Positions 5,716 to 12,457 of a stretch of 17,690 bases of DNA are shown in pieces. The stretch's first letter is position 1, and the number at the start of each line of letters is the position of its first letter. The stretch is from an uncultured Prevotella sp. (lineage in GTDB: Bacteria > Bacteroidota > Bacteroidia > Bacteroidales > Bacteroidaceae): assembly GCA_900553965.1 (NCBI GenBank), contig USFX01000030.1:1-17690 (forward strand), read 5' to 3'. Position numbers and translations under genes: made by a program. The notes under the pieces are model-generated. The model ran no database searches. It saw only the letters and a list, made by a program, of their open reading frames with translations, and was not told the DNA's origin.

Positions 5716-8490
5716 CTAAGTAAGGATGTTCTTTTTCTTTGTTGTCAGAGCCTTGCATGGGATGGAGATCCATACTGTCGTGCCGTAGCCGGCTTCAGAC
5801 TCGATGTCCATCCGTCCTCCCATCTTCTCTATGAGCCTCTTGCAGATTAGCAGCTGCAGGCGGATGCAGCAGTGGTCGACGTCTTCAAAGAAGTCCATCT
5901 TCTGGAACATGGAGTTCAGTACGTCTTTTTCGATGCCCTCGCCGCTGTCTTCCACGCTGATGGTCAGCTCGCCGTGGTGGTATTCATATTTTGCGCAGAT
6001 AGTGCCGTTGTGGGTGAAGTGGGCCGCATTAGACGTGATTATCTCTATCACCTGGCCCAGATGGTTGGCGTCGATGTCCACCACGAGGTGTTCGTACGGG
6101 CTTTCTATGGATGTCTTCACACCTTCGGCGAGCTCGCGTGTCCATCCGCTCATGCAGTGGGCTGCGAATATTTCGGCGAAGTCAATGGGCGAAGTGGTTA
6201 TCTCGATCATGTCGGAGTCGATGCGTGAGAGCGTCAGAATGTCGTTGACGATGCGCAGCAGGAGGTTGGAGTTCTTTTTTATTTCGTTCATGAAAATCGG
6301 TTCGTCTTCCGGTGCGTGGTCGATTTCGAACAGCTCGGCGAATCCCATCACGGCGTTGAGCGGGGTGCGTATCTCATAGCTCATGTTCTTGACGAAGGCG
6401 TTCTTCACCGTCTCGGCGTCCCGGGCCTTCTCCATTTCCAGCTTGAGCTGCCGTTCCGTCTCCTCCATCTTGCTGATGTTGCGGCAAAGTCCGTAGTAGT
6501 GGTCAATCCTTCCGTCGCTGCCGAAGATGGGAATTCCGGCCAGATGGAGGTATAGCTCGCGCTGTCTGTTGTCTGAGAAGACGGTCTTGACCTTTATCTC
6601 AAATTTTCCGGCCCGGTATTTGTCCATGCTGTTCATGAGCCTTATCACATCGTCGCGGCAGCTTTCGTCCAGCACGCGCAGACACCTTATCTGTGACAGC
6701 CGCATGGCGGGCTTGTGCGGGTCGTGGGTTATCTCCAGCATCTTTGTGGCCGGATAGTAGCGTGTGAGCCAGGTGTGGCTCACCTCAAGGTCGTAGTTTA
6801 TGTTCCGTACGTACTCTTCCTGTTTCTCAATGCTTTCCCTGATGAGTTTTTCCTTGTATCTTTCGTTGTTGATGTTGTCAGCCAGTTCGGTCATATCGCG
6901 GCCCGTCAGGAAATAGCGGATGAGCTTTCCGCCGTAGAAGATGGGCTGCACGATGTATTCGTAAAACCTTATGTTCTCCGGGAGGATGTTCTTAAGGCTC
7001 TTGTCGTGTTCCACAATGGCCGTGGCATAGACGGTCTTCGGATTGTCCGTGTCCATCTGCATGCCGTCGGTGAATATCTCCGGTATGGTGGCCAGCTTCT
7101 CCGGAACCTTGCCGGCGCGCAGCGTCCTCATGGCCTTTGCGTTCAGGTCGATGAGCTTTCCCTCGCTGTCGTAGAGGCCCATGTCGATGTTGACGGCATT
7201 GAACACGGTCTGGAATTTGAGCTGTATGTTCTTCTGCTCTATGTATTTCCGCCTCTCTTCCGTTATGTTGTGCTGCGTGACGAGGAGCATCGCTGCCCGG
7301 TCGTTTTTACGGCGGAGCACCGATATGGTCATGTTGAAGTAGTGCTCGTCTGACGGTTTGGACGGACGGTGACACCGCGCCTGGATTGTTTTCGTCCGTG
7401 TGCGGTTTTCCTTGACGTCGTTCAGCGCTTCGCAGATTGTGATGAAGTCGTCGTGATTGAAAAAGACGGAGAAGCTGTTCCGCGTGTATTCCTCGATGGC
7501 CTTGCCTTCCGGCGAGAACGTGATGAACCTTTCGCGTCCGACGTCGTAAGCCCACATCTGTATCTTGCTGGAGCGCATATAGAGTGTCAGACGTTTGGTG
7601 AGATTGTCGTTGATCCGGTTGACGCTGTTCTCCCTCAGCCGGTAGACAACGTTATAGACGACGAGCATCAGTCCGCCCGCTATGTACCATGCGAACTCCG
7701 GTATGCCGCTCTGTTTCACGTTCGGGTAGAACCACTGGCGGCGTATGGCCGGCAGTTCGTCGTTGGCCATCATGACTTCATAGACGCTGTCAATCATCTC
7801 CAGCAGACGCTCGTCATGTGACATGAAGCGGTATTCGCCGTTGGGGATGTTGACCGGTGTTATCTCAAAGTTGTCAAGGTTGTATTTTCTCATGGTGTAT
7901 TCCAGCGAGAGCGTGTTCCACAGCACCTCGCCGCTGTCGCGTGCGGCCAGCCGGAGGATGGCGTCGTTGATGTCGTCGGTCGGCTGCGTGTATTCCTCCA
8001 TGCCGCTTGTGACCATATACCGGTGGCTGACGCTGTTCCGCTGCATGACGACTTTGTAGTTTTTCAGGTCTTCTGCCGTCTTTATCTGCGGTTTGTCGTG
8101 TCTTGGGTGGGCCACACCGTGGGTGAAGAGTCCGACGATGGACGTTCCGTAGCGTCCGAACTGTGAGTGATAGTCGGTGTACATGCCCAGCATGAGGTCA
8201 GACCGTCCGTCTTTCAGGTCGCTGTAGGCGTCGGCGGTGGGTTTGAGCCGTATGATATATGGAATGTCGAGTTTTCTCAGTATTGTCTTTATGAGGTCAA
8301 TGTTAAACCCGCTTGGCTCTCCGTCCTTGTTGAGGAACGTGTATGGCGGAAGGTCCCAGATATCCTCATAGATGAGCGGTCGGTCTATTGTGTATTTGCC
8401 GTCATCCGGGTCATGCGTCTTCTGTGCCTGTGTACAGACGGACGGGAGCATGGCCATGATGGCCGCCATGATGTATAATCTTATGCGCAT
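5716..8490 (-). CDS. Predicted pseudo-histidine kinase: SBP_bac_3-like sensor, three PAS modules, no phospho-acceptor His
   Basis: A paralogue of the next gene with the same order of parts: signal peptide (about 1-22), SBP family 3-like domain (about 30-255, LPPYTFLNKDGEPSGFNIDL), one membrane segment (about 263-281), three PAS-like modules (about 295-408, 425-540, 565-675), HisKA-like and HATPase-like regions. Key catalytic residues are changed. The H-box reads NMSYEIRTPL, with Tyr705 (codon TAT) where His belongs. The G2 GTGLGL is replaced by HCCIRLQL (from H873). The first N-box Asn is Ile (about 817). N821 and the G1 motif DSGEGI remain. The frame is open over 924 residues, so it is expressed in form but probably lacks autokinase activity. 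I choose the ATG at 8490: an in-frame ATG at 8550 lies upstream of the promoter's -7 box, and the 8490 start gives a clean signal peptide. It is the first gene of the operon. Confidence 0.87.
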   Translation of the reverse strand: MRIRLYIMAAIMAMLPSVCTQAQKTHDPDDGKYTIDRPLIYEDIWDLPPYTFLNKDGEPSGFNIDLIKTILRKLDIPYIIRLKPTADAYSDLKDGRSDLMLGMYTDYHSQFGRYGTSIVGLFTHGVAHPRHDKPQIKTAEDLKNYKVVMQRNSVSHRYMVTSGMEEYTQPTDDINDAILRLAARDSGEVLWNTLSLEYTMRKYNLDNFEITPVNIPNGEYRFMSHDERLLEMIDSVYEVMMANDELPAIRRQWFYPNVKQSGIPEFAWYIAGGLMLVVYNVVYRLRENSVNRINDNLTKRLTLYMRSSKIQMWAYDVGRERFITFSPEGKAIEEYTRNSFSVFFNHDDFITICEALNDVKENRTRTKTIQARCHRPSKPSDEHYFNMTISVLRRKNDRAAMLLVTQHNITEERRKYIEQKNIQLKFQTVFNAVNIDMGLYDSEGKLIDLNAKAMRTLRAGKVPEKLATIPEIFTDGMQMDTDNPKTVYATAIVEHDKSLKNILPENIRFYEYIVQPIFYGGKLIRYFLTGRDMTELADNINNERYKEKLIRESIEKQEEYVRNINYDLEVSHTWLTRYYPATKMLEITHDPHKPAMRLSQIRCLRVLDESCRDDVIRLMNSMDKYRAGKFEIKVKTVFSDNRQRELYLHLAGIPIFGSDGRIDHYYGLCRNISKMEETERQLKLEMEKARDAETVKNAFVKNMSYEIRTPLNAVMGFAELFEIDHAPEDEPIFMNEIKKNSNLLLRIVNDILTLSRIDSDMIEITTSPIDFAEIFAAHCMSGWTRELAEGVKTSIESPYEHLVVDIDANHLGQVIEIITSNAAHFTHNGTICAKYEYHHGELTISVEDSGEGIEKDVLNSMFQKMDFFEDVDHCCIRLQLLICKRLIEKMGGRMDIESEAGYGTTVWISIPCKALTTKKKNILT

Positions 8491-8502
8491 TAGTAGTAAT
8501 TC

Positions 8503-8521
8503 TGCAGGTTTATATCCTGCA
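8503..8521. promoter_or_regulatory. Inverted repeat TGCAGG-N7-CCTGCA at the operon start point
   Basis: TGCAGG (8503-8508) and CCTGCA (8516-8521) are perfect inverted copies with a 7-nt spacer. They overlap the last bases of the -7 box and the predicted start point of the kinase operon. A repressor operator is the simplest reading; a short hairpin at the very 5' end of the mRNA is the alternative. Confidence 0.45.
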
Positions 8522-8551
8522 AAGATACTGTAAATCAGCTGAATTACCAAA
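8520..8551 (-). promoter_or_regulatory. Promoter of the kinase-kinase-AraC operon
   Basis: Read on the minus strand, TTTG (8551-8548) is followed after exactly 20 nt by TATCTTTG (8527-8520), a full match to the Bacteroidota TTTG/TAnnTTTG promoter. Transcription should start near 8515, about 25 nt before the ATG at 8490. No comparable site is seen between the operon's genes, so this is probably the main promoter for all three. Confidence 0.8.
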
Positions 8552-8569
8552 TAAATGCCGTTTTATTTG
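8548..8569. promoter_or_regulatory. Inverted repeat CAAATAAA-N6-TTTATTTG over the -33 box
   Basis: CAAATAAA (8548-8555) and TTTATTTG (8562-8569) are perfect inverted 8-mers with a 6-nt spacer. The left half contains the -33 TTTG (minus strand) of the kinase operon promoter, so a protein bound here would compete with or contact RNA polymerase. The low base complexity makes chance occurrence possible. Confidence 0.4.
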
Positions 8570-8580
8570 CCGTACATTCA

Positions 8581-8628
8581 CGCACATTCCTGACATGGAC
8601 AGTTTCCCGTCCGTGTCAGGAATGTGTG
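8581..8628. terminator. 20-bp hairpin downstream of cysK and upstream of the kinase operon
   Basis: Bases 8581-8600 pair with 8609-8628 over 20 bp, with two T/C differences that become G-U pairs in one RNA strand, around an 8-nt loop. It lies 3' of cysK (ends 8683) and 30 bp upstream of the kinase promoter's -33 box. No T-tract follows, so it may be a 3' mRNA-stabilising hairpin or a palindromic insulator rather than a classical intrinsic terminator. Confidence 0.5.
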
Positions 8629-8635
8629 TGGAGTG

Positions 8636-8660
8636 GCGCCGGTGTGCTTTTTGCCGGCGC
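8636..8660 (-). terminator. GC-rich hairpin 3' of cysK
   Basis: GCGCCGG (8636-8642) and CCGGCGC (8654-8660) form a perfect 7-bp GC stem, 22 bp after the cysK stop. On the minus strand the loop contains an A-run and no U-run follows the stem. With the neighbouring 20-bp hairpin it makes a tandem pair of stems that probably ends or protects the cysK transcript. Confidence 0.45.
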
Positions 8661-8682
8661 TTCCATTGTCTGCGTCCTGTCT

Positions 8683-9630
<948 letters not shown>

Positions 9631-9694
9631 GTCGTTCTTTGTTTATAGGGTTTTACGGGAGAGAACTTCTCTTTGAATAACTTTTCTTCTGATG

Positions 9695-9725
9695 CAAAGA
9701 TAGTGATATCTGGAATGTCTTCCAA
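9695..9725 (-). promoter_or_regulatory. Promoter of cysK
   Basis: On the minus strand TTG (9725-9723) is followed after 20 nt by TATCTTTG (9702-9695), a full -7 match. The predicted start is near 9690, giving a leader of about 60 nt before the ATG at 9630. Confidence 0.75.
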
Positions 9726-9830
9726 GATTTTCACAAAGTTTAGAAAATATAACTGCGTTTGCGTTTTCAGGCAGTAATGATATTCTGAAAAGGCGGCCGA
9801 AACGCCGGTGGAACAGATGATTTCTTTTCG

Positions 9831-9906
9831 GCGCAAAGGCGTTAAGGCGAGAAGCTTCCCCTCCCCCCTAAAAAAAGAAATCTTCGCGCCTTTGTTTCTT
9901 TGCGTT
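9831..9906. repeat. Degenerate inverted repeat of the cgcaaag type
   Basis: The left arm (9831-9854) and right arm (9882-9906) share the blocks GCAAAG, GGCG and GAAG in inverted order at matching spacing, with about seven unpaired positions between blocks. The arms enclose a C-run then A-run. The right-arm motif TTTCTTTGCG echoes TCTTTGCGTTT in the perfect 34-bp inverted repeat at 12347-12437, so this may be a decayed member of the same element family. Confidence 0.5.
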
Positions 9907-10086
9907 GAGAGCTAACTGTTAAAAACTCAGAATTATCCCGACAAATGCCTTCAAATCCTTGCGTTTTTCTGAAACAAAAATCTTTTGGCCGCAAATTCGC
10001 GAGTTTTGCGCGTGCATCTTTAAGTGTCTGAACACCTGAACGTTATCGCTGAAATTACGAAAGTGTGCAACTTTTTGTCCTCTTTT

Positions 10087-10197
10087 GTTCTGCCGTAAGG
10101 CCCTCCCGGCCTTGCGGCGGGGCCCTCGTTGCATTGCAACGGCGGCCCCGCCGTGATGCGAAAGCGGCCCCGTCGCAGAACCGTAAGGGCCTCCCGG
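10087..10197. repeat. Compound GC-rich palindromic element
   Basis: The element is bounded by inverted GTTCTGC (10087-10093) and GCAGAAC (10175-10181). A first hairpin pairs CCGTAAGGCC (10093-10102) with GGCCTTGCGG (10108-10117), with one G-U pair. A second stem pairs CGGCGGGGCC (10115-10124) with GGCCCCGCCG (10144-10153) and continues inward as GTTGC-ATT-GCAAC (10128-10140). The two stems share three bases, so they could be alternative folds. The first 17 bases of hairpin 1 recur at 10181-10197 with one change. It has the look of a REP-like mobile palindrome; no transposase is present. Confidence 0.7.
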
Positions 10198-10336
10198 CTC
10201 CGCAATCAGCGGGAAACGGGACGGCCGAGGAGGCGAAATGTCAAGATTCCGGCTTTGCCGCTCTCCAGAATTGAAATTTTCAAGTGTTAAAATCCGTGAT
10301 ATTATTATTACCTGATGTCAGAGCTCAGAGTGATTG

Positions 10337-10399
10337 GTGAAGAGGCGTGATTACTTTCGGACGGTGAGTTTTTGTGATGAGTGAAGAGGCGTGAGTAAC
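10337..10399. repeat. Direct repeat GTGAAGAGGCGTGA, 44-bp spacing
   Basis: GTGAAGAGGCGTGATTAC (10337-10354) recurs as GTGAAGAGGCGTGAGTAAC (10381-10399), the starts being exactly 44 bp apart. It lies about 85-145 bp upstream of the frr -33 box. It might be a pair of binding sites or a remnant of a tandem repeat. Confidence 0.55.
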
Positions 10400-10469
10400 G
10401 GTGGAGGCAGGCCGGAGTGGACGGGAAAGGCGGCGGAAAAATGGCGATTTTGCCACCCGGATTGAAAAA

Positions 10470-10513
10470 AAACATTAAATGTTTGTCGGTACGGAATTAA
10501 ATAATTAAATTTG
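10470..10513 (+). promoter_or_regulatory. Promoter of frr with overlapping palindrome
   Basis: TTTG (10482-10485), a 20-nt spacer and TAAATTTG (10506-10513) form a textbook Bacteroidota promoter. An inverted repeat AAACATT (10470-10476), A, AATGTTT (10478-10484) overlaps the -33 box. The start point should be near 10519, about 58 nt before the frr ATG. Confidence 0.75.
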
Positions 10514-10576
10514 TAAAACGAAATGCGACCCGCATAAAGACCGTATAAGACAAACAAATACACATTATTATATATT

Positions 10577-11137
10577 ATGATAGACGTAAAAGAAACATTG
10601 GCTTCGGCCGAAGAGAAGATGGAGATGGCTGTGATGTATCTTGACGAGCAGCTGTCACGCGTGCGCGCAGGCCGTGCCAACGTCGCTATCCTCGACGGTG
10701 TGAGAGTAGACTCCTACGGCTCCATGGTTCCGCTCAATCAGGTAGCCACAGTGACAACGCCCGATGCCCGTTCCATCGCCATACGGCCGTGGGACAAGAA
10801 GATGATTCGCAGCATCGAAAAGGCCATCATGGACAGCGACGTGGGCATCACACCGGAGAACAACGGCGAGATGATCCGCCTTGGAATACCGCAGCCCACG
10901 GAGGAACGCCGCCGCGAACTGGCAAAGCAGTGCAACAAATACGGCGAGAACATCAAGGTGCAGATCCGCAACGTGCGCGCCGAGGTGAAGGACAAACTGA
11001 AGAAGGCCATCAAGGACGGACTCTCTGAAGACGTAGAAAAGGACGCCGAAAACGACCTGCAGAAGATACACGACAAGTTCATCAAGCAGGTGGACGACCT
11101 GCTCGCTGCGAAGAACAAGGAGATCATGACAGTGTAG
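10577..11137 (+). CDS. frr: Ribosome recycling factor
   Basis: A cytoplasmic factor that, with EF-G, splits the post-termination ribosome into subunits so that it can start again. The product is 186 residues, the usual RRF length. The three-helix bundle arms and the small domain are recognisable: LSRVRAGRANVAILDGVRVDSYG (about 26-48), then the beta-rich inserted domain with IAIRPWDKK (about 67-75), and the C-terminal helical stretch IPQPTEERRRELAKQ (about 104-118). The start at 10577 follows an AT-rich leader and its own strong promoter. The adjacent downstream gene is rsgA, another ribosome-acting factor, but a 254-bp spacer filled by an inverted-repeat element separates them, so whether they share a transcript is open. 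Confidence 0.95.
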   Translation: MIDVKETLASAEEKMEMAVMYLDEQLSRVRAGRANVAILDGVRVDSYGSMVPLNQVATVTTPDARSIAIRPWDKKMIRSIEKAIMDSDVGITPENNGEMIRLGIPQPTEERRRELAKQCNKYGENIKVQIRNVRAEVKDKLKKAIKDGLSEDVEKDAENDLQKIHDKFIKQVDDLLAAKNKEIMTV

Positions 11138-11144
11138 AAATTAC

Positions 11145-11387
11145 GAATTTGGAATTACGAATTACGAGTTGTCGCTGCGCGATTACGAGTTGTTCAATTA
11201 CGAATTGCAATGGTGGTTCGTCAGAGTTGCTTATTGTGGTTTCCTGTTGACGCGGACTTGACAGGTTGTTGGCCTGGACTTGACAGGTTGTTGACTTGGA
11301 CTTTACAAGCTCAGTGGTAATTCATAATTGAACAATTCGTAATCGCGCAGCGACAACTCGTAATTCATAATTCATAATTCAAAATTC
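11145..11387. repeat. 243-bp inverted-repeat element with internal 22-bp direct repeats
   Basis: The left arm (11145-11206) is inverted and near-identical to the right arm (11319-11387). The only length difference is one extra 7-nt AATTATG-like unit in the right arm, plus a few C/T-type changes. The shared core ACGAGTTGTCGCTGCGCGAT is perfect. The arms themselves are made of repeated AATTACG/AATTATG units. Between them, units starting at 11254, 11276 and 11298 repeat GGACTTGACAGGTTGTTG with an exact 22-bp period, the third copy decayed. It fills nearly the whole frr-rsgA spacer and ends 4 bp before the rsgA start. No open frame inside encodes a transposase, so a MITE-like element is the best description. 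Confidence 0.8.
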
Positions 11388-11391
11388 ACAA

Positions 11392-12324
11392 ATGTTCGGT
11401 TTAGTAGTAAGAAACACCGGAAGCTGGTACACCGTGAAGACGGATGACGGCCGTATGGTGGACAGCAAGATAAAGGGAAATTTCCGGCTGAAAGGCATCC
11501 GGAGCACCAATCCCGTGGCCGTCGGCGACCGCGTGGAGATTGTCGAGAACGCCGAGGGGACGGCTTTCATCACCGCCATCAGCGACCGCCGCAACTATAT
11601 CATCCGCAAGTCGCCCAACCTCTCGAAGCAGAGCCATATCATCGCCGCCAACGTCGACCAGGCCCTGCTCGTCGTCACGGTCAACCGGCCGCAGACCAGC
11701 ACGACCTTCATCGACCGCTTTCTGGCTTCGGCCGAGGCCTACCGCATACCCGTCGTGCTCGTCTTCAACAAGACCGACCTGCTCACGGACGACGAGCGGC
11801 GGTATCAGGAGATGGTCATCGCGCTGTATGAGAACATCGGATATGAGTGCCGCGAAATCTCGGCGGCCACCGGCAGCGGCGTCGATGAGCTACGGAAGAT
11901 GCTCGCCGGGCGCATCACCGTGCTCAGCGGCAACAGCGGTGTCGGCAAGTCTACGCTGATCAACAGCCTCCTTCCCGGCGTAAACCTGCGCACGGCCGAA
12001 ATCAGCGACGCCCACAACACGGGCATGCACACCACCACGTTCAGCGAGATGCTGCCCCTTCCGGATGGCGGATACATCATCGACACGCCCGGAATAAAAG
12101 GTTTCGGAACGTTCGACATCGAGCCGGAAGAGCTGACGGGCTATTTCCGCGACATATTCCATTTCTCCCGTGACTGCCGTTTCAGCAACTGCACCCACCG
12201 CCACGAGCCCGGATGTGCCGTGCTCCGCGCGCTGGAGGACCACTATATCGCCGAAAGCCGCTACCAGTCCTACCTCAGCATGCTCGACGACAAGGACGAG
12301 AACAAATACCGCGAGGCGTTCTGA
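11392..12324 (+). CDS. rsgA: Small-ribosomal-subunit biogenesis GTPase RsgA (YjeQ)
   Basis: A circularly permuted GTPase that acts late in 30S subunit assembly and is stimulated by the ribosome. Domain order: N-terminal OB-fold (about 1-70), permuted GTPase with NKTD (G4, 126-129) and SAAT (G5, 157-160) ahead of the P-loop GNSGVGKST (G1, 180-188), TT (G2, 214-215) and DTPG (G3, 231-234), then a zinc-binding tail with Cys262, Cys267, His269 and Cys275 in the pattern C-x4-C-x-H-x5-C. The 310-residue length is typical. The ATG at 11392 is preceded directly by the right arm of the inverted-repeat element, so the 5' leader would contain that structure; I see no separate TAnnTTTG promoter, which leaves read-through from frr as the simplest source of transcript. 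Confidence 0.95.
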   Translation: MFGLVVRNTGSWYTVKTDDGRMVDSKIKGNFRLKGIRSTNPVAVGDRVEIVENAEGTAFITAISDRRNYIIRKSPNLSKQSHIIAANVDQALLVVTVNRPQTSTTFIDRFLASAEAYRIPVVLVFNKTDLLTDDERRYQEMVIALYENIGYECREISAATGSGVDELRKMLAGRITVLSGNSGVGKSTLINSLLPGVNLRTAEISDAHNTGMHTTTFSEMLPLPDGGYIIDTPGIKGFGTFDIEPEELTGYFRDIFHFSRDCRFSNCTHRHEPGCAVLRALEDHYIAESRYQSYLSMLDDKDENKYREAF

Positions 12325-12346
12325 GAAGGATGGTTTTGCTGTTTAT

Positions 12347-12437
12347 ATAGTGCAAACGCAAAGACGCTAAAACGCAAAGTGTCATGTATGGTCACATACA
12401 AAAACTTTGCGTTTTAGCGTCTTTGCGTTTGCACTAT
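12347..12437. terminator. Perfect 34-bp inverted repeat between convergent genes
   Basis: Bases 12347-12380 are the exact reverse complement of 12404-12437 over 34 bp. The 23-nt centre adds TGTATG-GTCA-CATACA (12385-12400), so the whole can fold into one very long hairpin. Each arm contains two ACGCAAAG copies. It lies between the ends of rsgA (12324) and the DUF1648 gene (12458) and can end transcription from both sides, although no clean T-tract is present. The perfect arms suggest recent origin or active maintenance, and an element of the same type appears degraded at 9831-9906. Confidence 0.75.
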
Positions 12438-12457
12438 GTAGACTTAATTGCGTCTGA

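Larger units (their letters stand above)
9631..10481. other. Large gene-free region between divergent cysK and frr
   Basis: No convincing gene is present. Open frames of about 60-70 codons occur (for example 9627-9836 and 9919-10134 on the minus strand), but they overlap the cysK promoter or the GC-rich palindromes and show no recognisable protein. The region holds, in order, the cysK promoter, a degenerate inverted repeat (9831-9906), an unexplained stretch (about 9907-10086) that includes GTGT-CTGA-ACAC (10024-10035), a compound GC-rich palindrome (10087-10197) and a 44-bp spaced direct repeat (10337-10399). A small RNA or repeat-element remnants could account for the unexplained part. Confidence 0.55.

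Noticed and set aside
8488..8550. Upstream start (ATG at 8550) for the first kinase, adding 20 residues
   Set aside because: It lies within the -33 box of the promoter at 8551-8520, so the transcript would not include it; the ATG at 8490 gives a normal signal peptide.
9919..10134. 71-codon minus-strand frame in the cysK-frr gap
   Set aside because: Its first third is encoded by the GC-rich palindrome, it lacks a promoter or start context, and its sequence has no known domain.
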